Positions 18,596 to 26,529 of a stretch of 64,000 nt of DNA are shown here, one piece after another. Below the pieces are notes generated by a model. That model searched no databases. It was not told where the DNA came from and worked only from the letters and a program-made list of their open reading frames with translations. How positions within the stretch are numbered: the first letter of the stretch is position 1; every line of letters begins with the position of its first letter. This stretch comes from Paenibacillus sp. IHBB 10380. GTDB taxonomy: Bacteria > Bacillota > Bacilli > Paenibacillales > Paenibacillaceae. The position numbers and the translations under genes were made by a program. Where the stretch lies: contig NZ_CP010976.1 of the NCBI RefSeq assembly GCF_000949425.1, forward strand, positions 5,146,001-5,210,000, in the 5' to 3' direction.

Positions 18596-19618
18596 ATGTA
18601 TAATATTCGACAAGAAAGTCTGTTTTCCTTGGAGAATTTATTAGAAATGTCCCCCAAGGATACGTATGGTTATCTTTTTGAAACGTTAGATATTAATCCG
18701 TTCGTACGCGTTGTTTCTAAGAAGGCATTTCTGGGGGCACCAACACAGCTCAACTATGCAACTATGTTACACTCGCTTTTCATTCGAATCGTGGAACGTA
18801 TCCCAACGATTAAGGATCTACGGAAACGTTTGAAGAGAAGCATAGAATTCAGCACAGACTGCGGCTTTACGGGTTCCGAGCGCATTCCAAGTGAAGCTTC
18901 GTATACACAACTCATTCAAAGGCTTCAAAAATCCCGGGTTTTTCAGCAATCACAAGAAGAATTGGTTCAAGAAGACTTTCAGGAGGGCTTTATCGATGCA
19001 TAAGTGATTGCTATGGATGCCACTCATGTTGAAGCTAGGGATCGCCAGCCAGAAAAGAAGAAAGACGACGATCCTGATCAACCAGCAACTGAACTTCCAA
19101 AGAAGAAACGTGGTCGTAAATTTAAGGGTGAGCGAAAGCGATGGTTAAAGGAACAACTAGAAATTGAAGAAAGTTCCCCCCTGTTCGAAAAGAAGGTAGA
19201 AGCACAATTGACTTACTCGTATGATGAGTTGGTAAAGGAAATACCCATGACCCCGGCCTGGGCCTGGGGTGTCAAGAAGAATTCCGAAGGCAAAAACGTA
19301 TTTTGGTATGGCTTCAAAGTACATCTCCTGGTCGACTGCCAAAGTCAATATATCCTTACAGTATTGCTCTCTTCTGGTAACATCAATGATGGAAAGATAG
19401 ATATCCTCTTGCTTAAGGGACTTGCCGAAAGGCATCCTAATTTGCCCGTTTCTCATGTACTTGCAGATGCGGGTTATGATTTAGTTCTGATTTACAAGCA
19501 AGCCGAAATGTTGGGGTGCAGTTCAACTATGAGGTGGTTTATTTATGAGGATAAAGTAACATATGAGGCTACAAGACATTTAGAAGATTCAATTTACAAA
19601 ATACACCAAGTAGTCTGA
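18596..19618 (+). pseudogene. Degenerate DDE transposase of an insertion sequence (IS1182/IS4-like)
   Basis: Residues MYNIRQESLFSLENLL through ERIPTIKDLRKRL form the usual N-terminal region. An in-frame TAA at 19001 interrupts FQEGFIDA-stop-VIAMDATHVEARD, and the same frame resumes at once. The first catalytic Asp (AMDATH) and the second (ADAGYD) are visible. After about 19520 the expected sequence is lost, so the third acidic residue and roughly 180 C-terminal residues are missing. A lysine-rich linker (PKKKRGRKFKG) is normal for this family. It is inactive by itself. Confidence 0.85.
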
Positions 19619-19702
19619 TAATACGTTTACTGCGGTCTTGCCTTGGAGTTCAAAAGCTCTTTTAGCTTTGATAATAATATTATTTTTTTCTCACGTAGTG
19701 TT

Positions 19703-19981
19703 TCAAAAACTATTGTAAATTCGGCTAAGTTGTAAACGATCATAAATCTGTCCGATGTTTGGGAACATCAATTCTCTCAGAGGGTTGACAAAATAGCCGG
19801 GCTTCAAGAGGATTTTTATATGCTTATGGATCTTTTTAATTGTTTTACCATTTACAGCAGTATTGTCTTTGGGGTTGAATTTATCCTCAAGTTCTTTGCT
19901 ATGAAGGTATTTCAGAGCGCTTTCAATATGTAGTTCGAGTGATTCGTGGAGGAAATATGGAAGAATGGCACGCATGATCAA
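19703..19981 (-). CDS. Hypothetical protein with GQIYDRLQ C-terminal motif (short paralogue)
   Basis: 92 residues of unknown function. Its last third (KPGYFVNP, then PNIGQIYDRLQ) matches the C-terminal region of the 167-residue protein at 21453-21956. The N-terminal part is not alike. I see no convincing ribosome site at 19981, and the gene abuts a GyrI-like fragment, so this may be a 3' remnant of a longer gene. Confidence 0.45.
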   Translation of the reverse strand: MIMRAILPYFLHESLELHIESALKYLHSKELEDKFNPKDNTAVNGKTIKKIHKHIKILLKPGYFVNPLRELMFPNIGQIYDRLQLSRIYNSF

Positions 19982-19986
19982 CTTAA

Positions 19987-20247
19987 CGAGTTTTTGGGCG
20001 AATCAGCGGGAACACTGCTCTATGGTTATCTTATGACTTTGATGATGGAACAAAACGTTATTTGATGGGTTAAGAGTATGAGCTGCCGGAAGGGAACAAA
20101 GTTCCAGCAGGTCTCACCACTCTAAATATTCCACCTCAAACCTACGCTGTAGTCGAGGGTCCGTGTATTGAAAAGTATTATTGGGTAAACGACCAGCAAA
20201 TCGAGTCAGTACACGAAGTATGGATTCCTGTTAAGCGAAAGGCTTAA
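19987..20247 (+). pseudogene. GyrI-like small-molecule-binding domain remnant
   Basis: Open frame RISGNTALWLSYDFDDGTKRYLMG, an in-frame TAA, then EYELPEGNKVPAGLTTLNIPPQTYAVVEG and a short end EVWIPVKRKA. This is the effector-binding (GyrI-like/AraC-effector) pattern. It has lost its 5' end and about 30 residues between TYAVVEG and EVWIPV. A terminator follows at its natural 3' end. Confidence 0.65.
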
Positions 20248-20260
20248 TTGCATGTTACTC

Positions 20261-20296
20261 AGACACTAGAGTCCGGCTGATCTGGTGTCTTTTTTA
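20261..20296 (+). terminator. Terminator behind the GyrI-like remnant
   Basis: AGACACTA pairs with TGGTGTCT (one G-U pair) and is followed by six T. The fragment's original terminator survives. Confidence 0.7.
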
Positions 20297-20381
20297 GTTG
20301 GCGTTTCAGACAACGTGGGAACCTTATCATACACCAAGCTATTAATCGTTGACGTGTTTAAGACACGAAAGGGTATCTCTA

Positions 20382-20431
20382 AGTTCGCTCTATAGATGAT
20401 ACGCCGAACCGTATCACAAATAGGGCGAAAT
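20382..20431 (+). repeat. Dispersed palindromic repeat, copy B
   Basis: 50 bp: left arm AGTTCGCTCTA, centre ATACGCCGAACCGTATCAC, right arm TAGGGCGAAAT. Outer arms are imperfectly complementary. Confidence 0.75.
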
Positions 20432-20547
20432 TGTCGCATTAAGTTGCTATTTAGGAAGGAATCACCACTGCTGGTTGGATGTGCTGTATCTTGCCCGTTT
20501 GGATGAGGGCCTGTTGATATCAGCAAACAAAGATATAACAGGTTGCC

Positions 20548-21002
20548 GTGATTAGAGCCAGGCATCGCGGATCGATCTTCGGGCATATTGGTCTGTGCGA
20601 ACAATCAGAAGTCCTTCGAGGTGCTGCTCGTTGAACAGGCGCTCAAGCTGCAGCATTCTTATGTCCTTATGGAGGGCGAGAGCAAACGCGTCGGCAAAGC
20701 CGTCCTGTCTGACCGTGTCGTGCATACGAAAGAATCCGGCACTCAGCGCTTCATCAAGCTGCCGCTAGAGGAACGGTAGCCATATTCTCGAAGATTATCA
20801 GCCGATCGCGAAGGAAATTGAAGCGAATCTCTTGATCGGACAATTCGAAAGCGCCGTGAAGCTGCTGCTGGAGCATTATTATGATCCAAGATATGCTCAT
20901 GCGATGAGCCAATACGAGAGGGAATGCTTTGTCATTGAGGTGCAAACGATTGAAGAAGCCATGTAGGCGGTGAAGGCACATCTTCCTGCGAAGGCTAGAT
21001 GA
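20548..21002 (+). pseudogene. mnmH: tRNA 2-selenouridine synthase C-terminal remnant
   Basis: Reading across frames gives RHRGSIFGHIGLCEQ, then KSFEVLLVEQALKLQ, VLMEGESKRVGKAVL, HILEDYQP and LLLEHYYDPRYAHAMSQYE, the C-terminal half of MnmH (SelU). There are frameshifts near 20612 and 20775 and an in-frame TAG near 20970. The catalytic rhodanese domain is absent. A perfect terminator follows at 21013. It is a dead fragment of a tRNA-modification gene. Confidence 0.8.
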
Positions 21003-21012
21003 TAGACCTGCC

Positions 21013-21041
21013 AAAAGATAGCCTGTAGGGCTATCTTTTTT
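21013..21041 (+). terminator. Terminator of the mnmH remnant
   Basis: AAAAGATAGCC pairs exactly with GGCTATCTTTT around a 5-nt loop, and more T residues follow. Confidence 0.85.
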
Positions 21042-21108
21042 GCTATAAAGGGAATAGTTTACAAATGTCGAATGTAGCCACTATGACAATTCGAGGAGTG
21101 AACCCATT

Positions 21109-21201
21109 TTGCGTAAACCGATCAAACTTCAACTAATCACTGTACTTGCTTTCTTGCTAAGCTTCGTTTCTATGTACGGCTTATTCTCTTATGGATATTG
21201 A
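21109..21201 (+). pseudogene. Decapitated gene start: basic plus hydrophobic N-terminus only
   Basis: A TTG start 10 nt after GAGGAG opens a 30-codon frame, LRKPIKLQLITVLAFLLSF and on to YGLFSYGY-stop. This is a signal-anchor-like N-terminus of an unidentified membrane or exported protein whose body has been deleted. Confidence 0.35.
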
Positions 21202-21408
21202 TGATAACTAACTTGTTAAATTTTCAAATAACGCAAATGAGTGACAAATTTCACTAAGGGCGATCGAAGCGAGCTTATCTTGACCCTTGAATCTAATCCA
21301 GCCCCAAATCCTTTCATATGATGGTCTTGGCAACGACCGCTTGTTTCTGGCGAGGACGGGGTTTGGGGCAGCACCCTGATTCTTTAGTTTTGCTTTATGA
21401 TCGTTCAC

Positions 21409-21437
21409 GAAAAAGAGCCTCACGTTGTGGAGGCTCT
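21409..21437 (-). terminator. Terminator of the 167-residue hypothetical gene
   Basis: On the minus strand AGAGCCTC pairs with GAGGCTCT (8 bp, 8-nt loop) and is followed by TTTTT. It lies 16 nt beyond the stop of the gene at 21453-21956, supporting that this gene is or was transcribed. Confidence 0.8.
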
Positions 21438-21452
21438 GAAAAGGCTCAATTT

Positions 21453-21956
21453 TCACTCATTAAGATAATAAATGCTGTAATCATACAGTGAAGATATGTG
21501 TGCCACTCCTTTGACAGAAAAGGCTTGTTGGGCACTTTTTATCATGTCTTTCTTTTTCATACGATTTGTTTCTCGACTGCTGTAATTTATGGTTATCTGT
21601 AACCGATCGTATATCTGTCCAAGGTTAGGATGCTGCTTTTCCTCAATCGGATTGATAAAATAAGGGGGCTTAAACACATGCTCAATCATGGTGCGCGGCC
21701 GAGCAACAGGGTTTCCATGCGCTGCTTCATCCGAAGCATCCCATGTATTGGTGAAATAATGACGGGGGTTCTCTATTTTTCTTTCCAGTTCAGCAATCAT
21801 TAATTGCATAAGGCTGTAATCTTCCTCCGACAGTTCACCAAATATATGAAGCAACAGAAGATAGGCTTTGACATCTTCCAGTTGGCAGTCAAGATAATAT
21901 ATATAATCAAGAATGTCCAAGTGGGAAGGCAAGTTGTTCAAACGATAGCGTTTCAT
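21453..21956 (-). CDS. Hypothetical protein with GQIYDRLQ motif (long paralogue)
   Basis: 167 residues, soluble, family not recognised. The N-terminal part is helical (LDCQLEDVKAYLLLLHIFGE, then LMQLMIAELERKI). The centre has KPPYFINP and PNLGQIYDRLQ, shared with the 92-residue protein 1.5 kb away. It has its own terminator. No strong Shine-Dalgarno precedes the ATG. It sits next to a phage-type primase fragment, so an origin in a mobile element is likely (inference). Confidence 0.6.
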   Translation of the reverse strand: MKRYRLNNLPSHLDILDYIYYLDCQLEDVKAYLLLLHIFGELSEEDYSLMQLMIAELERKIENPRHYFTNTWDASDEAAHGNPVARPRTMIEHVFKPPYFINPIEEKQHPNLGQIYDRLQITINYSSRETNRMKKKDMIKSAQQAFSVKGVAHISSLYDYSIYYLNE

Positions 21957-22173
21957 ACTAGAGAAACGATTAATCCAGAAGTCATCATAGAAATTATAAA
22001 ATCGCCCATTTTTTTGCTTCCGCTTGATGGATCAACCCAAAACCGTGGTGAGGTTCGGTAGTGGCGTTGTCGGCGGTGTTCACTTTATTTTAGCGAGTGA
22101 TGTGGGTGGTGATTTGGTGAAGTTGGCAGGGGGGCACGATCGACCCTGTTTCTAGCCTCCCCCTCTCCCCAGT

Positions 22174-22740
22174 TCAACTCTGGCAGGGTTGAAGCAAAAT
22201 GTAGTTGGCATTGGATTGACCCTGCCGCCACTTTTCCCAAAAATATTCGCTGATGCCAACAAGATTACTACATGTCCTCGATATCAAAACCTTCTTCTTG
22301 ATCCGTCTTAGCAAGCCAGTTTGATTGGGGTAAAGTTTTAAGCTGTATTCCTGAAAGTCCACGATCGCATTGCTCCTTACGGGATCGGTCGTAATTCCTT
22401 TCATTTTCAAGATGTCTTTAGTGTTTTGGATTAGTCGATTCTGTGTGTATTGACTAAGAGAGTTATGGCTTTCTTTCCTGCACCAAGCCCAGAACGCTTC
22501 ACGTATATTTTTATGGAGCACACGATCGGCAGGGGTTCCTTTAACAATGATTTCTTCTACGAACGTTTCGACAGGATTAATTTCTTCCTTATATGATCCT
22601 AATATCTCATCTGCTGCTTTTGATGGAGTGAAAACGTAACCGTTGTCTTTCAAATGACGCAGTCCAAATAAAGAAAAATTTAGTATACCTGGAAGTTGTT
22701 GCAGCAGATCATCAATAGGTACATTAGCCGGGTGTGGCAT
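22174..22740 (-). pseudogene. Phage/plasmid primase-helicase C-terminal fragment (P4/D5-like)
   Basis: 188 codons whose first two thirds match the end of P4/D5-type primase-helicases: GILNFSLFGLRHLKDNGYVF, then NPVETFVEEIIVKG and HKNIREAFWAWCRKE. The superfamily-3 helicase core and primase domain that should precede it are missing; the frame begins abruptly next to a Fur-type promoter. The last ~50 residues look unrelated. It marks a decayed integrated element. Confidence 0.65.
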
Positions 22741-22758
22741 TTTTATTGTTCATATAGG

Positions 22759-22787
22759 TTGACAATGATAATCGTTATCAATAATGT
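22759..22787 (+). promoter_or_regulatory. Promoter with overlapping Fur box
   Basis: A perfect -35 TTGACA (22759-22764), 17-nt spacer and weak -10 TAATGT. The spacer carries TGATAATCGTTATCA (22766-22780), a 7-1-7 Fur box with one mismatch in its symmetry. Iron-bound Fur would block this promoter. It drives the flavodoxin remnant and perhaps reads on to the AraC and siderophore-binding genes. Confidence 0.7.
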
Positions 22788-22890
22788 TAAAATAGACGAG
22801 AGTCCTCATGCCCACCTTTCTGCATTCCAGCGGCAGATTTTTGATTGATTCCGAGTTTACACAGCCCAGTTAAAGGAGGAGATTCGGATT

Positions 22891-23093
22891 ATGGCGGCAT
22901 GACGAGCAATATAGAAGAAATGGCTCAAGCCATCGCTCAGGGGATACGTGAGGAGGGAGGGGAACGGACCTTTAAATCGGTTCTCGATGCCAATGCCTCC
23001 GAGCTGGAACACTATGATTGTATTTTGTTGGGCGCTTATACATGGAGGGACGGGGAGCTGCCGGGGCTGAAAATCGAATTATCCGCTGATTAG
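22891..23093 (+). pseudogene. Truncated, frameshifted flavodoxin
   Basis: AAAGGAGG precedes ATG-GCG-GCA-TGA at 22891. Shifting frame from 22899 gives MTSNIEEMAQAIAQGIREEG and DCILLGAYTWRDGELPG, the first half of a short-chain flavodoxin. The strand that makes the first phosphate loop is deleted, and the C-terminal half is gone after ELPG. It lies under a Fur box, consistent with flavodoxin replacing ferredoxin in iron shortage. Non-functional. Confidence 0.75.
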
Positions 23094-23262
23094 TTGGAAG
23101 AACTGTGGTATAAGCTACGCAAAGCGGAATTGCTCCTCACCTGAAAGCTGGAACAGCGGCTTGTTGAATCGCATGTACTGCTTATGGTCAAGAGCTGCAC
23201 AGGATGTACAACGATCGATCTCAGGATTACCGGTAAACTACTATTGAAATGAGGTATGCAAT

Positions 23263-24090
23263 GTGAAAATTGACGTTAATCAGTTAGCAGAGCATCTTGC
23301 ACATACTCCTTTTCAAGTAGAAGGAGTATATCGATATGCTAGAAATCCAGGTGTGCCTCACGCTGACTATACAGATTCTTTTCCTGGATTTGTGTTTCCA
23401 CTTACAGGTAAGGTGCAATTTGAATTTAATGGAACGCCTTATATCTTTTCGTCAGGAAAAGTTGTGCATGGTGGTGCAAAAATGAAACTAGCTCAAAAAA
23501 TGTTTGGTAAAACCGACTGGGAATATATTCTTGTTCTATACCGGATATGTAACTCAGAACTAGCAGAGTCAAGCTTTTCTCATCAGCATTTTGAATTATC
23601 AACAGGACCATCTCCTCGTCTTATTGAATTAATTATGCGTCTTTGGCATGTGTATAATCAGCGTGGAGGCATTTCGATGTTTCAGACCGAAATGCTATTT
23701 CGTGACGTACTGAATGAAGCCTTAGTATGTGTTGATAATAGGCAAAATAGTTGTGAATCGCATACTTTATTCGAACGGGTATCTAATTATATTCATGAAT
23801 ACTATTATCAAAGCCTTACAATCGCATCGCTTGCAGAACAACATAACGTTAATCGAAATCGACTTTCTTACATATTTAGAAGACATGCAGGTATGGGACC
23901 AGCAGAATATTTATTAAAATATCGTATAAACGCGGCGCAAGAAATGCTATTTACAAGTGATGCGCCTGTACAACAAATTGCGCAAACGGTTGGAATGGCT
24001 GACCCCTTTTATTTTAGTAGAGTGTTCAAGAAACAATGTGGCATTTCTCCTACTGAATATCGAGAGAAGTTCATCAATAATCCATGCTAA
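23263..24090 (+). CDS. AraC-family regulator
   Basis: 275 residues: an N-terminal cupin-like sensor (about 10-150) and a C-terminal double helix-turn-helix (about 170-268; SLAEQHNVNRNRLSYIFRRH and AQTVGMADPFYFSRVFKKQ). The start is a GTG at 23263, 8 nt after GAGG; the overlapping ATG at 23261 runs into a stop. It is next to an iron-siderophore binding lipoprotein gene on the same strand, so control of siderophore uptake by a siderophore-responsive activator is the likely role (as known for AraC-type Btr in Bacillus; inferred here). Confidence 0.88.
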   Translation: MKIDVNQLAEHLAHTPFQVEGVYRYARNPGVPHADYTDSFPGFVFPLTGKVQFEFNGTPYIFSSGKVVHGGAKMKLAQKMFGKTDWEYILVLYRICNSELAESSFSHQHFELSTGPSPRLIELIMRLWHVYNQRGGISMFQTEMLFRDVLNEALVCVDNRQNSCESHTLFERVSNYIHEYYYQSLTIASLAEQHNVNRNRLSYIFRRHAGMGPAEYLLKYRINAAQEMLFTSDAPVQQIAQTVGMADPFYFSRVFKKQCGISPTEYREKFINNPC

Positions 24091-24176
24091 TTTCAACATG
24101 CATCCATTCTAATCTAAAAATTACTTTACTATAATAATGGTTAACCAAAGAAACTATTATGTTGGAGGAATTTCGT

Positions 24177-25160
24177 ATGCAAAAGATTAAAGGACTGCTA
24201 GTCTCAATGCTATTATTAGCAGGCATACTAGCAGGTTGTAATGAAGCACCTGCTGAAAATAAAGGATCAACTACAAAAGGCGCATCTACAGCAACAGTTA
24301 ATGTAGATGCAACGGATTGGCCAAGAACATTTAAGGATGCCTTAGGCAAAGAAATTGTTATCGAGAAAAAACCAGAAAAAATAGCCGGACTATGGTTTTT
24401 TTATCCTGAAATATTAGTTGCATTAGGTGAGACGCCTGCTGCTTCTACTGAAAGGGAGTATCTATCTACTTTATCTTATTTAAATGGAAAGCTGGATTTA
24501 ACTGAAGAATTAGGAAATAAAACGGATCCTAATATTGAAAAAATTCTATCTATTGAGCCTGATGTTATTCTAGCAACAGAACATCATGAAAAATTGTATG
24601 ATGCACTAGAAAAAATCGCGCCAGTCATTACGTTAAAAACCAAGGATATGCATGATGATTGGCAATATGGACTCCGCACAGTAGCCGAGATTATTGGAAA
24701 AGAAGACGAAGCGGAAAAAGTAATCGATAAAATGATGAAAGAAATCACAAGTGAGCGTGAAGCATTAAAGTCGATGCAAGGAGAGACAGTAGCACTTATA
24801 TTGTCTTGGGATGGGAAAACTTTTAATGTTCTAGGTGAAGAAAATGCTGCCTATAGACTTGCGTTTGATAGAGAAAAGGGACTAGGGCTTACACCAGATG
24901 ATGCAATTAAAGGTGCTAAAAATAAACTTACTACGTTTGAAGGAATATCAACTATTCAAGCGGACCATATCTTCCTTATAGGTGAGATTACAAAAGAGGA
25001 AAAATTAATGAATGTCTTAAAACAAAGTAATGTATGGAATAATCTGAATGCCGTAAAGAAAGACAATGTCTACTTAATGGATACTTCCGCTATTACTGGC
25101 GGCCCATTAGCTATCGAGTACGCTTTGCAAAATATAACAAATGCCTTACATAAGCGCTAA
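24177..25160 (+). CDS. Iron-siderophore ABC transporter binding lipoprotein
   Basis: Class III (TroA-like) binding protein, about 327 residues. Signal sequence MQKIKGLLVSMLLLAGILAGC with lipobox LAGC is followed by DWPRTFKDALGKEIVI and NIEKILSIEPDVIL, typical of siderophore binders (FeuA/FhuD type). An ATG at 24159 is in frame, but GGAGG (24163-24168) overlaps it; the ATG at 24177 is correctly spaced and gives a proper signal peptide. No permease or ATPase is nearby, so it must work with a transporter encoded elsewhere or is an orphan. Confidence 0.9.
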   Translation: MQKIKGLLVSMLLLAGILAGCNEAPAENKGSTTKGASTATVNVDATDWPRTFKDALGKEIVIEKKPEKIAGLWFFYPEILVALGETPAASTEREYLSTLSYLNGKLDLTEELGNKTDPNIEKILSIEPDVILATEHHEKLYDALEKIAPVITLKTKDMHDDWQYGLRTVAEIIGKEDEAEKVIDKMMKEITSEREALKSMQGETVALILSWDGKTFNVLGEENAAYRLAFDREKGLGLTPDDAIKGAKNKLTTFEGISTIQADHIFLIGEITKEEKLMNVLKQSNVWNNLNAVKKDNVYLMDTSAITGGPLAIEYALQNITNALHKR

Positions 25161-25202
25161 AAAGTCGAGAAAAGGTATATTGATGATCAAAAAAAATAAG
25201 GA

Positions 25203-25577
25203 GTGATTACTATCCATTACCAAGCGATTAATCTAAATGAGAAACTATCTGAACTTAACGATCTTTGGTCTCTGAAAGTCATTGGTGAAATGAATGACTA
25301 TCAATTTAAACTCATTAAGATTGCCGGGGAGTTTGAATGGCATAGTCATGAAGAGACCGATAAGGTATTTATGGTGATCGAAGGGGAGATGATCATTGAT
25401 TTTCGTGATGGTCAGGTTAAAATCTCCAAGGGTGAGATGATTGTTCTCCCGAAGGGGATCGAGATGAAGCCTTCCGCCGAAAAGGAATGCCATATCATGT
25501 TGGTGGAGCCTAGAAGCATAGTAAATAATGACGGTACGGAGTCCGAATTAACTGCAGCCAATGATACTTGGATCTAG
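25203..25577 (+). CDS. Small cupin-domain protein
   Basis: A single double-stranded beta-helix of about 124 residues with the metal motif HSHEETDKVFMVIEGE and the second half GEMIVLPKGIEMKP. The visible start, GTG 25203, has its AAGGAG directly overlapping, which is too close. ATC at 25212 has ideal spacing, so either a rare start is used or an original ATG has mutated. The 3' end abuts a tnpB remnant, but the cupin fold is complete. The substrate is unknown. Confidence 0.75.
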   Translation: MITIHYQAINLNEKLSELNDLWSLKVIGEMNDYQFKLIKIAGEFEWHSHEETDKVFMVIEGEMIIDFRDGQVKISKGEMIVLPKGIEMKPSAEKECHIMLVEPRSIVNNDGTESELTAANDTWI

Positions 25578-25650
25578 TGTTTGTTACTAGTAGTTGGATT
25601 TGCTCTTTTGTAGGCAATAGCTTTACCTTAACGGTTATAGTCTGTGACAT
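25578..25650 (-). pseudogene. tnpB: tnpB N-terminal remnant (IS200/IS605 family)
   Basis: Minus-strand ATG at 25650 opens MSQTITVKVKLLPTKEQ, then IQLLV, the standard start of TnpB, the RNA-guided nuclease ancestor of Cas12. About 24 codons remain before the frame runs into the 3' end of the cupin gene. It lies 7 nt after the tnpA remnant, the normal gene order for this insertion family. Confidence 0.7.
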
Positions 25651-25657
25651 ATTCTTT

Positions 25658-25819
25658 TCACCCCCTTATCTTTTGTTGTTCAACATAACGCTTGATTGTC
25701 TCACTTGATACATTGCCAGCAGTAGAAACAAAATAGGAACGTGTCCACAAACTCGGCAAATGCAGGAGGTGTGGAAATTCTTCACGTAGCTTTTTTGAAG
25801 TGACTCCTTTCACTTTCGC
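25658..25819 (-). pseudogene. tnpA: tnpA C-terminal remnant (IS200/IS605 family)
   Basis: 54 codons reading KGVTSKKLREEFPHLLHLPS, then WTRSYFVSTAGNVSSETIKRY and VEQQ, the C-terminal third of the small Y1 transposase including the helix that carries the catalytic tyrosine (SSETIKRYVEQQ). The HUH N-terminal region is missing. The break point meets the GIY-YIG fragment at about 25819. Confidence 0.8.
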
Positions 25820-26187
25820 ACCCCTTCGTTTCGGAGCACCGCGAACTAATTCACAAGATTGGCGTTACGGGCGGAAAAGTAGAAACCCGTATCGCCAATG
25901 CGGCGCACGATGCCACATACCTTCTGGCGGATGTCGAGGTCGTCGCCAGCTACAAACTGGCCGGCATCAACCGCATGAAGCTGGAGGGGATATTTCACCG
26001 CATCTTTGCACCAGCTCAGCTCGACCTCACTATCCATGACCGCTTCGGCCACCCTGTACGGCCGCAAGAATGGTTCCTTGTGCCAATTCATGTGATTGAT
26101 GAAGCGGTAAACCGTATTCGGGATGGCTCGATTACCAATGTGGTTTACGATCCTAAGACGGCCAGATTGGTCGATCTTGCTCAGTAG
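25819..26187 (+). pseudogene. GIY-YIG nuclease-family protein, C-terminal fragment
   Basis: 122 codons: HPFVSEHRELIHKIGVTGG, RIANAAHDATYLLADVEVV, LEGIFHRIFAPAQLDL, DRFGHPV, EWFLVPIHVIDEAV. This is the T5orf172/MUG113-type GIY-YIG domain that closes several phage and accessory proteins. The N-terminal GIY..YIG strand and any partner domain are missing, cut at the IS200/IS605 junction. GC-rich codons contrast with the surroundings. Confidence 0.65.
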
Positions 26188-26216
26188 AAATGCCGTTTTT
26201 AACCCTTGTCTCTACA

Positions 26217-26247
26217 ATGAAGGACACCCAATCAGGGTGTCCTTCAT
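26217..26247. terminator. Perfect 13-bp hairpin behind GIY-YIG fragment
   Basis: ATGAAGGACACCC pairs with GGGTGTCCTTCAT around AATCA. T-runs are short on both sides. It overlaps the left arm of repeat copy C by two bases. Confidence 0.6.
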
Positions 26248-26295
26248 TTCGCTCTATAGATGTTACGGTGAACCGTATCATAAGTAGGACGAAAT
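26246..26295 (+). repeat. Dispersed palindromic repeat, copy C
   Basis: 50 bp: left arm ATTTCGCTCTA, inner hairpin TACGGT-GA-ACCGTA, right arm TAGGACGAAAT. The best-preserved full copy; similarity to copy D runs on for about 20 bp beyond the right arm. Confidence 0.8.
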
Positions 26296-26454
26296 TTTCA
26301 AAAATACTCGAATATACGCATGAGGATTCTAAACGTATATTTCTTATAATATGGCATTAACGAGCGCCGAAGCGGAGTTTTCGCCGTTAGACACAATAGC
26401 CTGTATTCAAAATCAGTGGCACAAAAAAATTCCGGTAGAGCGTCACAATTTCGC

Positions 26455-26485
26455 TTGCACCTTACGTAACGTAATGTTTTACAAT
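26455..26485 (+). promoter_or_regulatory. MerR-type promoter with 19-bp spacer
   Basis: TTGCAC (26455-26460), a 19-nt spacer and TACAAT (26480-26485). The spacer holds the palindrome TTACGTAACGTAA (26462-26474). The overlong spacer with a central palindrome is the established layout for MerR-family activation. It sits 45 nt upstream of the merR remnant. Confidence 0.75.
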
Positions 26486-26529
26486 AGAGCTACCGGTACA
26501 TAGCTAGCGCCAAAGAGTGGAGATGGTTA

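Noticed and set aside
20266..20604. 112-codon minus-strand frame
   Set aside because: It crosses a terminator and repeat copy B and opposes the mnmH remnant; no motif.
21208..21456. 82-codon minus-strand frame
   Set aside because: Its first codons are the terminator hairpin of the 167-residue gene read as protein. The remainder (RIWGWIRFKGQDKLASIA) faintly recalls a transposase end, but not enough to call.
22027..22155. Short plus-strand frame MDQPKTVVRFGSGVVGG and on
   Set aside because: No ribosome site and no recognised family; could be a fragment but unsupported.
25800..26039. 79-codon plus-strand frame over the GIY-YIG fragment
   Set aside because: Wrong frame; the adjacent frame gives the clear GIY-YIG domain sequence.
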